From NCBI GenBank assembly GCA_032718565.1, contig JAVGVS010000281.1, positions 310,001 to 374,000 of the forward strand: a stretch of DNA of 64,000 nucleotides. Reading direction: 5' to 3'. Position numbers and translations under genes: made by a program. The notes under the pieces are model-generated. The model had not been told where the DNA came from. It saw only the letters and a program-made list of their open reading frames with translations, and searched no databases. Shown piece after piece: positions 1 through 10,604 of the stretch (position 1 is the stretch's first letter; each line of letters starts with the position of its first letter). The DNA comes from Distichodus sexfasciatus (Eukaryota > Chordata > Actinopteri > Characiformes > Distichodontidae).

Positions 1-700
1 ATCACAATTAAAGTTAGACGAATACTATTACATCACAAGTGCTTTAATGGTGTTTGAAATGCTTTAATTATGTGTAGTAAGGTGATTCTACTTGATTTTT
101 TTGTGAGATAATTCAAAAGTAATTTCAGGAGGTCCTCATAATGGAAGATAACTTCTCTAAATTCCAGATGTTTTGCCATGTTTGACATTTCAGCACTGTG
201 TACAGCTGTGTGTGTTCTACGGAACATCAGCTCTAAAGGCACTGAAAGCCTCACACTTTTCAGTTCATAGCTAGTCTGCATGGCTCAGTACTGAGCTATA
301 GCACAGATTTAGTCATGGTGGAAACACTAAGTACAGAAGGGATTCTGTTTCTATTAACCTCAAGGATACTGGCAGCCTACACATGAAAACACACACGGTA
401 GCTTTTGTTTTAAATGCTCACCCACTCAGTTTTAGCGGCATTCTGCGATAAAGGAATAAAGGAGAGACTTCAGTTGCTGCCGAATGCTGCAGTTTATGCT
501 GGCAAGCGCCATTTGAAACGGTCATTCAGCACCTGTTTTCAAAACCAGCTCACAAATTGATGAATTGGAATGGAGGTTTTATGCTTTGTTTTTCTGACGC
601 TGCAGGTTCACCACTGCATTTCGAAACTTCTTCATCAGTCATATTCATTGCAGGGCTTTTGCTTAATAATCAGGTGGCATATATAGTACTTTAAACTAAG
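1..700. other. Unique AT-rich sequence, no recognisable feature
   Basis: I see no repeat family, exon-like splice pair or CpG cluster. The short open frames carry no coding signature. The block 420-620 is slightly GC-richer and could be regulatory, but nothing specific supports that. Confidence 0.5.
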
Positions 701-1010
701 GTGACCCAGACGGGTTGCAGAGGCCACAATGGAATTGCAGAAGCCACACCTGAAATGCAGAATCCACAACAGAGCTGTAGAAGCCACAGTAGAACTGCAG
801 ATGCTGGACCTGAAATTCAGAAACTACATCAGAGCTGCAGAAGCCACACCTGAAATGCAGAAACCACAGCCGAACTGGAGAAGCCACACCTGAAATGCAG
901 AAACTACAGTGGAGATGCAGAAGCCACACCTGAAATGCAGAAGCCACAATGGTACTGCAGAAGCCACAACATAATTGCAAAAGCTACAGCCCAAATGTGA
1001 AAACTAAAAC
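701..1010. repeat. Minisatellite, 20-bp unit, about 15 copies
   Basis: The core unit is close to AAGCCACACCTGAAATGCAG. Successive TGCAG ends fall every 20 bases (720, 740, 760 and on to about 960), with substitutions but no insertions or deletions that I can see. Later units decay (TGCAA, TGTGA) and the array ends near 1,010. Alternate units resemble each other (CCACACCTGAAA against CCACAATGG or CCACAGTAG), hinting at a 40-bp higher-order unit. The minus strand stays open for 94 codons only because 20 bp times three gives a 60-bp coding period; this is not a gene. Confidence 0.9.
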
Positions 1011-1020
1011 ACAAAGACAT

Positions 1021-1230
1021 TAAGTTGGTGGAAGGTTGCCAATTCAAGTCCTGGACTGTTAAAGGTGCCACTGAGGTACTCATGAGCAAGGTACCATCCT
1101 CAAGCACTGCTCCCCAAGTCCTTCCAAGAAGCTTCCCACTGCTCCTTCATAGACGAGTCAAATGAAGAGGTTACATTTTCTTGTGGTGTGCTGTGTTCAC
1201 AATGACAAAAAAAATCACTAATTTAATTTC
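1021..1230 (+). mobile_element. tRNA-derived SINE, family A (5' part shortened)
   Basis: Family A is recognised here by a tRNA-like head with a B-box (AATTCAAGTCC at about 1,040), then the diagnostic segments GGTACTCATGAGCAAGGTACC, CACTGCTCC and a 3' end TGTGTTCACAATGACA. The head lacks the usual A-box segment TAGTGTAACGGTTAGGG. The copy starts within about 15 bases of the end of the minisatellite. At least ten related copies occur in the window. Confidence 0.85.
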
Positions 1231-1235
1231 ACTTA

Positions 1236-2039
1236 AAATGCAAAAAGTCACAAAGGCAGTTGCCAGCAGTTTGTCTGTATTATCGGTTCAGGTTTCTGGG
1301 GGGCTTTGCATTTGGATGGGCAGATTAAAAGAAAGTTTTGTAACAGAGCAAATATAATTACAATTTTCTTGCAAAAAGCTTCACTTACTTCACAAACATC
1401 TTCAAAAACGTTCCCTTAATCACCTTGTTCACCAACACTTACAGTCCTTCGATAGTTGTTCATTTCCATTGTAGCTTTTACATACAGTATATGTAGACAT
1501 TTGTCTTTTGCATTTCAAAGATGTCTTTTGTATTCTGTTGAGCTGTTGGGCTCAAGTTCTTTGTTATGACTAGTCTCTGTTTCTGAGGGATTGCAGGTGG
1601 AAAGGTGGATTGACAAAATATTTTAGAAGATGTTTTAGAAAGAAGGGAAACTTTTTGCTGGAAAGCTGTAATTATTCTTGTGTTTTTCTGAAAACGTTTT
1701 GTTACTATGGCCGTTTGCCAGCAACAAAAGTTTTCTGGAAACTTGGACTAATAATACAGATGAACTGCTGTTTACTTCTGTTGTGGTTTTAGTGTTTGAG
1801 GAGCAATCTGGGCCACCACATGGAACCTGTAGTTATGTTAATGTAAAGATACTTACAAAGGTAAAAGTTAAGACATCCATTAAAGTTTCTCACATGAAAA
1901 GCCATGATATTAAATGTATTTGGGTGGTATTAGTAAAGGTGAGTCATTATAAGAAATATTTAAAGTGTAACACTGCTCAAGTTTAAATAGCTGTAAATAA
2001 AATTTAAGTACCGTAATGAAGTACAATTACTCAAGTATT
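1236..2039. other. AT-rich unique sequence, nothing recognised
   Basis: No splice-bounded coding signal, repeat family or CpG cluster was found. Open frames around 1,610-1,990 are compositionally ordinary for AT-rich intergenic DNA. Confidence 0.5.
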
Positions 2040-2440
2040 GTACAACACTGATAATAACAAAACAGAAAGCGAGAGACTCCAGAAGTATGTCCAGCCGTAT
2101 TAAGCGCCACAGCCCGGATCACTCCCACAAATGCAAAACGCTTACCCAATAACAATCAAAGAAAATCAAAGTTGATGGTAAAGTACAGTGAAAGCATCTC
2201 AAGGAACCTGCCGTAATTCTTGGCAGGGCCAAATAATGATGTTTTGATGCTGACGTTCAATAGGAAATAAGTTTGGACGAGGTGCTTCGAGTTGCTTCAA
2301 AGACTCTTTGGTTGAAAGGAGGCACTTTAATCAGTAAAGATGATGACAAATGCAAAAACGGTGGAAGCATAAAGCGTCAGGCTAATGCGCTAGAGAGGAA
2401 TTCTCCAGGGGTCACACATTCCGCACGCAACACAAAGCTT
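2040..2440. promoter_or_regulatory. Candidate conserved non-coding block
   Basis: This is unique sequence of intermediate GC that keeps several CpGs (TCCGCACGCAAC, AAGCGTCAGG) and short AT-rich cores such as CCAAATAATGATG and ACTTTAATCAG. It has no open frame of note and no relation to the repeats nearby. The texture resembles vertebrate conserved non-coding elements, but that is only a visual judgement. Confidence 0.3.
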
Positions 2441-3044
2441 TTATGAAATATTTCCTCACATCTTCATATATGGAAATCACTTTTTTATGAGAGTTTTTGA
2501 GTTGGGCAGGGTGTGTGGAGAAAAGTCTCTTAACAGTTTTAAGCTAAATGCAGTCCTACATCAGACATAATACACGGTCAAAGTGGAAATTCATTTGTGA
2601 AATTTTCCTGTGTGGTGAAAATTATGCATCTCTAAAAATGTTCAGTAGACATTAAAATGGTGGCAGGACCAATGTGGAATCTCCTCTCAGCAATTTCCAC
2701 CTGTATGTGTGTGTTTGCATACATTTGAGGTGATAGACTAAAAGCAACATGAATAAACTGGCTTCATCTGCATCTCCATGGGATTCTTCCAGACTCCTTC
2801 ATGTATGTGAAAAAATATTACATATGGATGCTCAAATTTTCTAGTGCACAACTGAAAGTCTGTGTGTGTGCACAGGGTTTTAGGTATTTGTGAGTACCTA
2901 ATTGTCCACTCAAGAGTAGTAGACCTGAGCTTTTTGTGGCTTTGTGAGGACATTTATGCGATAACAAGTTACAGAAGTAAAAATATGTTTTACTTGAAAA
3001 GGTGAAGGACTTGCTGAAAGATTAATTTTAGAGTTAGTGGTAGC
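2441..3044. other. Unique sequence, nothing recognised
   Basis: Mixed-composition sequence with no repeat homology to the other families in the window and no exon-like structure. Confidence 0.45.
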
Positions 3045-3310
3045 TGTATGGTGCAGTTGGTAGTGTAACAGTTAGGGTATTCACCGCATGATCGGGAGGT
3101 CGCAAGTTCGAGACCCGAACTGGTATAGATACCACTGAGGTACTCATGAACAAGGTACCATCCCCAAGCACTGCTCCCTGGGTGCTGCCCATGTTGGCTG
3201 CCCACTGCTCTTCACAGAAGGGTCAAATGCAGAGATCACATTTTGTTGTGGTGCACTGTGTGCTGTGCTGTGGTGTGTTCATAATAACAAATAATCGCTC
3301 ACTTTCACTG
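3045..3310 (+). mobile_element. tRNA-derived SINE, family A (near full length)
   Basis: The copy has an A-box-like segment (GGTAGTGTAACAGTTAGGG), a B-box (AAGTTCGAGACCC near 3,103) and the family body with ACTGAGGTACTCATGAACAAGG. The 3' end is the GTGTGCTGTGCTGTGGTGTG stretch followed by AACAAATAATCGCTCACTT. It is one of the most intact copies in the window. Clear target duplications were not found. Confidence 0.9.
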
Positions 3311-3895
3311 TAGTTCTATTTACATCTAGTAATTATGGGAATCAATGGAGGGACCTCACAAAGATATCAAGAGACAAGTGTGAGTCTGAGTGGGACAGGA
3401 GTCCAGAATTCCGCAGTCACTCTCATCTGGAGTTCCGGCTTACAATTTCCACAATGCCATCACTAACGAGATGCAAGTCATGTAACCACAAGCCATTTTC
3501 CATCACACTGTCACATTATTGTGGGTTTGATCAGGGTGTGTGTTGCATCTTAATCCTGTTTTCAATCTGACCCCTTGTTAATTCCCCTACTAATATGTAC
3601 TTCAGTCTGTGACAGTCAACAGTTTCAGAATTTCATCATAGACTCTCTCCTAAGTTGAGTTCTGCTCTCCTCATTTCCCCTGTTTACACTCTTTTATATA
3701 CATAAACATTCTAGCTGTTGATTAAATTTCTATAACTTCAGGCAAATCATCTCCCTGAACCTTTATAAGCCCCCTCTGTATGAAAATTTGACTTTAAATA
3801 TCTCCCACTTCTAATTATCTGCTGTTTACCTGTCTACAGCTTTCTATTAACACAGATAAATATTAATCTCTGTATTACAGGATTTGTCATATTAA
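3311..3895. other. Unique AT-rich sequence, nothing recognised
   Basis: No repeat family, CpG cluster or coding signal was seen. Confidence 0.45.
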
Positions 3896-3899
3896 GCAC

Positions 3900-4300
3900 T
3901 TTCTTTAGTTATTTAACAGTGCAAATATGAAATAGCGCTAACGGATTGTTAGCATTTGGCTGGAGGGCAGAATAATGCAGCCGGGATTAACTGTTAATGG
4001 TTCCATTAATCATAATAAGAGTGATGTCTGTACAGGATTTGACTATTACTGCTAATTAGATGGACAGCGCTGATGTAAGCCACACTCTAAAGTGCCATAA
4101 AGGCTCATGAATAAATTAATAAATCCTATATTAATGGATGCTTTGCTTCTAAACAGACAGGCCCAGCAAAACTTATTCCTGAACTTGGCCAAAGTAATTA
4201 AAGTGCAGATTTGGGGAAGAGGTTTGGAGCATGTTCTGTCAAAGTGCCAGTCAGCAGCTCTGCACTTTTATTCACGTTTTATTAGAAAGTGACTGATAAC
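3900..4300. promoter_or_regulatory. Candidate conserved non-coding element (homeodomain-site rich)
   Basis: This unique block is dense in homeodomain-type cores: ATTAATCATAAT near 4,004, GCTAATTAGA at 4,051-4,060 and AAGTAATTAAAG near 4,192. Octamer-like GTGCAAATATG lies near 3,919. There is no low-complexity run and no similarity to the mobile families. The combination is typical of developmental enhancers in vertebrates. Conservation is assumed, not measured. Confidence 0.42.
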
Positions 4301-4741
4301 TTTATTTATTCATTTTTAATATTATACCTAAAATTGGAGTTCTGTCCATCATTCTAAAGGCACTGTGTGATGCAGTATGGTAATTTTCATTGAAATTACA
4401 TGAAATTATCTGAGTTTCACTGGGCTATGCAGTCTAATGACATCATGCAATGCAAACTCTCCCAAATAAGACTTTAAACTGCCAAAACAAAAAATATTAA
4501 GTATTACTTTACACAATATCTTCAATGTCGTTTTTCTCCATTGCCTCTAGTGTAGCTAACTGTTATATTAAAACAGTAGCTTGGCTGTAGCTAAGTTAAT
4601 TTAATTTGAAGTACTTAAAAACTTAAAAAGGTACTCTTCAAATGTAGCTTCCCCAAAACTGCATGTGCAAATATGAATAGGAATACAAATATGAAAACTT
4701 TATTATCCACAAATGTGGAAATTTACGTGGGTTTTCACAAT
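4301..4741. other. AT-rich unique sequence, nothing recognised
   Basis: Rich in A and T runs and without recognisable elements. Confidence 0.45.
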
Positions 4742-5126
4742 GACATTCAATAGGGCGGCACAGTGGTTACTGCTGCTGCCTCACAGCTAAAAAGTCCTCG
4801 GTTCGATCCCCGGGGACAGCCGGTAGGGCCTGTCTGTGTGGAGTTAGCATGCTCTTCCAGTGTTTGCGTGGGTTTTCTCCGGATGGTCGGGTTTCCTCCC
4901 ACAGTCCAAAGGCATGCACTATAGGTTAATTGGCGACTATAAATTGGACCTGTAAGGTGTGAATGTGAGTGTGATTGTGTAAGTGTATGTGTCCTGCAAG
5001 TGTGTGTTGGCGCCTGCCCAGGGTTAGTCCCCACCTTTTGTCCTAAGTTCTCGGGATAGGCTCCGGTCCCCACGTGACCCTGGTTGGGATTGAGCAGTTC
5101 GGAGAATGAATGTTTGACATACAATA
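4742..5126 (+). mobile_element. tRNA-derived SINE, family B, full length with target duplication
   Basis: The element (about 4,753-5,115) has a tRNA-like head GGGCGGCACAGTGG, a B-box GGTTCGATCCC at about 4,799, and the body segments GTGTGGAGTTAGCATGCTC, CCCACAGTCCAAAGGCATGC and GGGATAGGCTCCGGTCCC. It ends in GAATGAATG. It is flanked by GACATTCAATA (4,742-4,752) and GACATACAATA (5,116-5,126), a 10 of 11 match, as expected for LINE-mediated insertion. The body resembles the DANA-type SINE superfamily of fishes; the exact family name is uncertain. Confidence 0.92.
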
Positions 5127-6329
5127 TATAACAACATAAGAACATAGAGGCATATCATTAAAAACCAATATCAGCCAACAACTGGCCAGACAATATATTT
5201 GCAAAGTTACAATATCTATACATTAATGTATAGGAATAATTTTAAAATAAGTAAATAAATATAGAGAAGACCTGCTTGCTGTGCAAGCTGGGTCCTAGGT
5301 GCAAATCCCAGTTTTAGTTATCGGCTTAACTCCATTGCAGTGGAAAACCTTTCATACCTGTGGTTACACTATTAAAATCCCACAGCCCAATACTGCACCC
5401 CACAATAGAAAAATATTGCTCCTCGAATGTACCCTGGTCTGCTTTTGAGTACTGAAACTGAGGCAACTATCAATTTTTCAGCTAGACTTCTCCATTCTGC
5501 CAGTGGTTTCCCTGTAGAAGGATGAAAACAAACGAACATCAGCAGACTGAATGTCTTAACAGCATCTCTGTGATATCAAGTTACTATTCAGACTGTGCAG
5601 TGCTCAGACATGTGGGAACACATTGATATTTTCAGTCATTACTGTTGTTCCTGTTTTGTGATGCGGATTCATGGAGCAAATCCCATCACGCTTAATGGAG
5701 AAGCGAGCCTTAAAAGACTTCACCGAATGGCGAGCTGACAACTCTGTTAGTAATCTCCAGGGAGACCATTGTGACACTGAAGAGTTTTTTCAAGGGCACT
5801 GTGGAAAGCCATGAAACAATTGTTTAGAGGGGTATAAGGGGGGACAAATGCAGGTTTGAAATTACTGGAAATTATTAGCTGAGTTAGGTTAGTTTTGTCG
5901 ATTGCACTTTTTCTACTTCTCTGGTAATTTCAGTTGTTCCCTGAGGCTGGGTTGAAAGAAAGTGTAATTAACCCATCTGGGAGACAGAGCATTGATCGAT
6001 CAGAGAGATGGGTTTTCACATTATATCTGTGAATGAGGGTAAGTACATTTTTACAAATGAAACCACAGATGGGCAACAGAGCACCTTGAAGTACAAAACA
6101 AATCAAGTGGGAGGATTTTAATCCCATTTTTAGTAACTCAGACTGTCCTTCTGCTAATGAGGCAGTTATTTTGCACCTCTATGGTGAGGAATTAATGACT
6201 GTCTATTCCCAGTGGTAAATATTACTTTCGTAATTGTACTTTGCTAGTGTACTTGAGTGTAATTTGAGTACTTTGACTCAGTATTTACAGTATTAGCAAC
6301 TTTCCCTCTCTACTTGCATTACGGTTCTA
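5127..6329. other. Mostly unique sequence; weak regulatory-like block at 5,640-5,800
   Basis: No exon or clear repeat is visible. A possible tRNA-like B-box (GTGCAAATCCC near 5,300) is not backed by an A-box. The part at 5,640-5,800 (CATGGAGCAAATCCCATCACG, then AAGCGAGCC and AATGGCGAGC) has a conserved-element texture, with low confidence. Confidence 0.35.
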
Positions 6330-6900
6330 ATACAAAATATAGCCACAAGCGGCAATGACAGGGGTCCAAGCACAAGTCGCCAAAAGCAGCATAAAAGCGT
6401 CAGCGCTGACACTCAGCAGTGTCTGTATATGTGAGTAGAACAATAAAGTGAAATGACATAAGGTAAAACCACATAACTACATTAATCATATGAAGACATA
6501 AGGAGTTAGAATATAAAAAAGTATAAAATAAAGTGAAATGACAGGAAAAATAATTAAAGATGCAAACAGAAATTTGGGACTTGGTAGAAAAGCCTCTTAA
6601 TTGATATGACATTTTCAGTAAGTTGTGTTTATAAAGAACTAAGCTCTAACAGTGTTCATTTAAGAATTGGGTGGTTTTCTATAATTTCATGTAAACTATA
6701 AAAGTTCTATTATGACATCATATACATTTATGTAGCATTTTAGCACTCCCTAGAGGTCTTGTTTCCCTACGCTATAGCGCCAGTTATTGGCCGATCATTT
6801 TGATTTTTGGCCTATGGCAAGATGTACACCATTTCTACTTACCCTGATTTTACCCTGAAATTTCAGCTTTCTGCGACTGCTGGGTCAAGCTGCACAATCA
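6330..6900. repeat. Possible degenerate DNA-transposon debris
   Basis: Segments such as GGGGTCCAAGCACAAGTCGC and GGCCGATCATTTTGATTTTTGG resemble sequence I associate with dispersed fish repeats. No terminal repeats or target duplications could be drawn, so the limits are approximate and the identity is a weak recollection. Confidence 0.3.
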
Positions 6901-6908
6901 TTTTTGTA

Positions 6909-6924
6909 ATACTACTACTACTAC

Positions 6925-6956
<32 letters not shown>

Positions 6957-6977
6957 GTAATAATAATAATAATAATG
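6909..6977. repeat. Microsatellite (ACT)n then (AAT)n
   Basis: A run of ACT triplets passes directly into about 17 AAT/TAA triplets with one interruption (AATAGTAAT). Confidence 0.95.
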
Positions 6978-7127
6978 AAATAGAACAATTACAAGAGGGA
7001 TCCATAAGCACAGTTGTTATTTGCTAAATTTTGCTCCCTAATTTTGTCTGTAGTAAAAGAGAGTAGTAATAGTAGATGTAGTAATTGTCTTGTGGAAACT
7101 ACTGAAGAGCTGCTATCACCATCTGCA

Positions 7128-7290
7128 GGCACTGTGCCATGCTGTGCTCACAATGACAGTCACTCACTTAAATTCCTAAGTCCTAAACCGTGAATTGGTA
7201 CAATGTGCCCAAACATGAGCTTCCGGTATAGGTTCCGGTCCCCCTGCAACCCTAGTTGGGGTTAAGCGGTTTAGATAATGGAAAGATGGA
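7128..7290 (+). mobile_element. SINE A tail fragment followed by SINE B tail fragment
   Basis: 7,128-7,175 (GTGCCATGCTGTGCTCACAA and TCACTCACTT) matches the 3' end of family A. 7,205-7,290 (GGTATAGGTTCCGGTCCCCC, GGGGTTAAGCGGTTTAGATAAT) matches the 3' end of family B. Both are truncated, leaving a composite scar. Confidence 0.7.
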
Positions 7291-7299
7291 TGTAATTGA

Positions 7300-8009
7300 G
7301 TAAAAACACTAAAGTATCTGACATGAAATGTTCTTAAGCATAAAAAGTATTTTAGTGGTCTTAGAATTTTTTTGTGTTCTAACATATTACATCTAACTTT
7401 TACTAAGGTTATTTTCTCTGTGAGGGGTTTAATCTTTTTACCTCAATCTGCCTGCTGGTCAAAACAGACAATATCCAACTCATCAACTGAACAGAGTAGT
7501 GTGAGATTTACAAAGCCGAGTGAGCCTAAAAAAATCTGGAACTGGAAAAGTGAGAGTGCTGCATTGGTGTTGCAGCCATTACAGTATATTGGGGCAGGGA
7601 TATGCCCCCCACTTTTCACAATCAGTCATTTCATCCCTGTCCCCCCTTTACCATGTAAAATATAGTGCATCATCAGTCTATCCACCCAGCGCTGTTTCTA
7701 TTGCACTGTCATAAAATTCATTCTACTTAAGAGAATTCCCATATACCTGTCCATGTAATAAGGATCTGGAAGTCACTCTAGATAAGAGTCTGATAAATTT
7801 GATGAATAATAAGTTTAACACAAATGCAGGACATGAAAACACAACATAAAACATAAAAATGCAAGAGCAGGATTAGGAAACACTGCCTTACTGTATTAAG
7901 ATGAATTTACATAAGCTGGTTTCTTCTGACTCATGTTCTTTTGTAAACTTTATTGACATTAGTTCTGCAGAATTTCTGGTGCAGTTTTAGGAAGGGAGTT
8001 CAACACACC
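7300..8009. other. Unique sequence, nothing recognised
   Basis: Open frames at 7,372-7,714 show no domain, no splice support and ordinary composition. Confidence 0.4.
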
Positions 8010-8400
8010 ATGCACGGCATAGCCTGCTGAAGATGAAGACGTTTTTCCAAACGCCGCCCGAGGAGCCGGAACCCTGAAACCGAGCACAATTGATTCACAA
8101 CACCGTGGTTCAGGAAACCTGGCTTCTGTGTTTCCCCTGCCTTGTGCCGTCAGGTACGACTGTGTTTGATAGCGACATCCCAGCGCATGCCGGCTGCTGG
8201 AGTGGTTTTACGAATGGCGCGGAAACATCTGCTGTTTCTTCCGCAAAAAAATGCATCTGAGGGAATTGCAATTACGGCTCCAACAAAGCTTCTGTCAGGA
8301 AAATGGGAAGAGAAGAGAGTGTGCTGTAATTTTACTGATGTTCTCTTTAATCTAACGAATGAAGCTGTGTGAAAAAATGGCTGACTCCATTATCATCTTT
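8010..8400. promoter_or_regulatory. GC-richer block, candidate regulatory element
   Basis: This block keeps many CpGs (AAACGCCGCCCGAGGAGCCG near 8,050, GCGACATCCCAGCGCATGCC near 8,170) in an AT-rich neighbourhood. It has no repeat similarity. A short frame from ATGAAGACG near 8,033 closes after 14 codons. It may be a conserved element or an unrecognised non-coding exon. Confidence 0.33.
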
Positions 8401-8740
8401 TAGCTCATTCCCACAATAAGAAAATGAAGTGACTCTTTTGAGTAGTTTTTGCCAATATATGAAGGTAAACAAATACAGAACTCTTTTTCTTGTTCTTTCC
8501 TTCATTAATTAAAAGGCACTTTTTAGGCTCGCAGGGATGTCTGAGGTGAGACGTATCAAGCTTGTTTAATGACATTATCTTATAATGCAAAACTTTTGCC
8601 TGGAGCAACCAATTATTCCAGAGCCTTCATGAAACAGAGAGCTTAAATTAACACAGAGAGTGGTGATGCATTTTAAAAAAGGGAAGGTGTCCGTTGTGTA
8701 CGCTGTGTGTTAATGACGGGCATAAAACGTGTATGTACAT

Positions 8741-8757
8741 GAGAGAGAGAGAGAGAA
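8741..8757. repeat. (GA)n microsatellite
   Basis: About eight GA dinucleotides without interruption. Confidence 0.9.
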
Positions 8758-8989
8758 TATGCTGTGAAAATGGAGATGCTTTTGAAGTGAAACTCTGAAA
8801 AAGTTTGACCTTTTAGCATCTTAACGGCGTGACAGGAGGGCCACCGGATTATGGCGGGGTGGGCACAAAGAAGAGAAAGAAGGTTTGAGTGAAAGATGGA
8901 GAGAGGGATCATCCTTCACTTTCAGGTCCCTCTTCATCCCTGCTGTAATCCCCACTGCTCCCTCTCTCTACACTTCACCAGCTTCAGGT

Positions 8990-9559
8990 CTCAGGGTCCA
9001 AGGCCTGGACAATCTCACTGAATCCAGGCAGGTCAGATATTCGGCCTTCAAAAGGCAGAGCCTCCGCCTTGTCTGGCGCTTCCCTAAAAGCCTCCACGCA
9101 AAGGCCAGACATTCTGCCTGCTGCGGGGCAACGCATTTTCTATCCTCGTGGTATATGAGTCGGCCTTCGGTTTCTATGATTCATGTGTTGGTGTTTCAAT
9201 GTCTGGCCGGCGCACGTTGACATTTTCCGGCATCGTTTTAGAAAACGCAGCTTACACAGAGAGCGCCGGGATTTTCGGCACGGACTCCTACCTTTTCACG
9301 AATTCCGATATAGAAAACGTTCCCGAGCTGTGACCTTTATCTCACCTTCCATCAGCCCCAACCTCCTATCGACCAGGTGAACCTCAACCTCTATAACAAA
9401 AAAAAGAAATCCATTTGCCCTTGGAGCAGATTTCACTTCAGAAGGCACCTGCCATCCCACTGCGCTTGCTGCTATTAATAAGAACCAGGCGTGGGCTCAC
9501 AACCCAGAGCGGAAAGCGGTCAGCTCAAGCCGCTGCTTTTGTTTGTCCTCTCGCTTTAG
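8990..9559 (+). promoter_or_regulatory. CpG-retaining block upstream of the coding exon; possible 5' exon
   Basis: The block holds many undepleted CpGs (GGCCGGCGCACG near 9,208, GAGAGCGCCGGG near 9,260). A good donor, GACCAG followed by GTGAAC, lies at 9,376/9,377, and an acceptor with a pyrimidine stretch, TCCTCTCGCTTTAG, ends at 9,559. Together they could bound a 183-bp intron between a 5' exon and the coding exon starting at 9,560. A 61-codon frame from 9,148 ends before the donor and is at most an upstream frame. Promoter or first exon status is inference from composition and splice signals. Confidence 0.38.
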
Positions 9560-9577
9560 AGAAGGAGAGAAAGAAAC

Positions 9578-9722
9578 ATGGCCGAGGTCACGTCCAAGTA
9601 CGTGTGCAGCGTTCTGCGGCAGAACGAGGTGTCCCCGGATCTCTTTGAGGATGCCCAGAGGTGCGCTAAAGCGCTGCAGGCTCTGGAGAGGAAATACTAT
9701 AAGGAGGATCGGCTTTGGCAAA
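9578..9722 (+). CDS. Probable first coding exon of an unrecognised protein
   Basis: The ATG at 9,578 sits in a strong context (AGAAACATGGCC: A at -3, G at +4), 18 bases after a plausible acceptor (CTCGCTTTAG ending at 9,559). The frame gives about 48 residues beginning MAEVTSKYVCSVLRQ and ending ERKYYKEDRLW. It is rich in charged residues and leucine, predicted helical, with no signal peptide or membrane segment. Codons are GC-rich at third positions. Composition drops to AT-rich intron-like sequence right after 9,722, where AAA followed by GTAGGA is a usable donor. A shorter alternative donor is CAGAG followed by GTGCGC at 9,661, but coding character continues past it. I do not recognise the family and give no function. 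No second coding exon was found to join it to. Confidence 0.6.
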
Positions 9723-9943
9723 GTAGGAAATTTAATTCACAAGTTGCCTGTGGAAAACACCTTTACACGAAAGCATAATGTCAGAGTAGTGGCACTTTTT
9801 ATGCAAAGGGGTGTTACAGGGTTTATGTTGCTTGATCAAAGTTGTTTTTAACTTGTACTGCCTTTCTGTGGGTGAAGATGCTTTTTTTAAGGCTTTCAGA
9901 TGGAATGCGTTAGTTTTTTGAAAACCGAGATGTTCTGGCATAT

Positions 9944-9980
<37 letters not shown>

Positions 9981-10196
9981 TGGTTTGCTGTGTTCTAGCA
10001 TCTAGTCCTTTAACCTGTACTTGCGTATGATAAGCAACGTGTGTCGTGGAACTGTAATGGCTGAGTTGTGAAAACCATATGCTGAATTTAATTAATCGGA
10101 AATGCCTTGAAAAGTACAAAATGGCAATGCCCTTTAGTATGTTTAAGCTTTTATGTTATGTGAACAACTTAATCTTCATTATCTCATCATTAAGTT
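9723..10196. other. AT-rich, probably intronic; includes (GA)n at 9,947-9,977
   Basis: The sequence turns AT-rich straight after the exon. It contains an uninterrupted GA run of about 15 units at 9,947-9,977 and otherwise nothing recognised. Confidence 0.6.
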
Positions 10197-10352
10197 CAGG
10201 GGTGGGCCATACCAGTCCTGGAGGTTTTCCATCATACTGGATTTAAGAACATTCACACCTGGTCTCTGGTCAATAACTGAGAAGTGACTCATCAGGTAGG
10301 ACAGAACACCTCCAGGACACCAGCCCCCCAGGACTGGAATTGGCCATCCCTA
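10197..10352. mobile_element. Short non-autonomous hAT-type element
   Basis: The ends are inverted copies of each other: CAGGGGTGGGCCATACCAG on the left, and CTGGAATTGGCCATCCCTAG on the right. The internal inverted pairs CAGTCCTGGAGG and CTCCAGGACACC are typical of a small fish hAT derivative. A convincing 8-bp target duplication is not visible. Confidence 0.72.
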
Positions 10353-10604
10353 GTTAGGAGCCTGATCAAGTACTACTCATAGTTGTCATACACCAGCAAA
10401 GTTTAATTCTATTTTACACCAAAAAGCAGGTTCTGTAAACAGGAAGCTTGAGGTAAGAACCAGAAAATAGGAGGACATTAGGTTTAAAGGAAGAAGATAT
10501 AAACAGGTATGTGTTTTTCCAGTTTTTTTTTCTCTAAATATCATAGTTTTAATCTGATTCCGCATATAACCAGTTCCTAAACCATAATGGTGTGAATTCA
10601 GGGC

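Noticed and set aside
696..980. 94-codon reverse frame with a repeating Cys/Phe pattern
   Set aside because: It follows exactly from the 20-bp minisatellite (60-bp period equals 20 codons). No evidence of selection on the protein.
701..1010. CRISPR-like regular repeat array
   Set aside because: Units are contiguous with no spacers and the surroundings are vertebrate-like. It is a minisatellite.
3045..3310. Possible genuine tRNA genes at SINE heads
   Set aside because: A- and B-box motifs are present, but no cloverleaf with paired acceptor stems could be drawn and each head is fused to a SINE body.
4747..5145. 132-codon reverse frame
   Set aside because: Lies wholly within SINE B and its flanks. 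The same holds for frames at 51,712-52,122, 30,796-31,068, 45,644-45,832 and 60,278-60,604.
5270..5420. Possible additional tRNA-derived SINE
   Set aside because: One B-box-like motif only, with no second copy in the window and no A-box or tail.
9148..9333. 61-codon frame upstream of the coding exon, fairly protein-like
   Set aside because: Kept only as a possible upstream frame: no family signature, it ends before the donor at 9,377, and it is not in continuity with the exon at 9,578.
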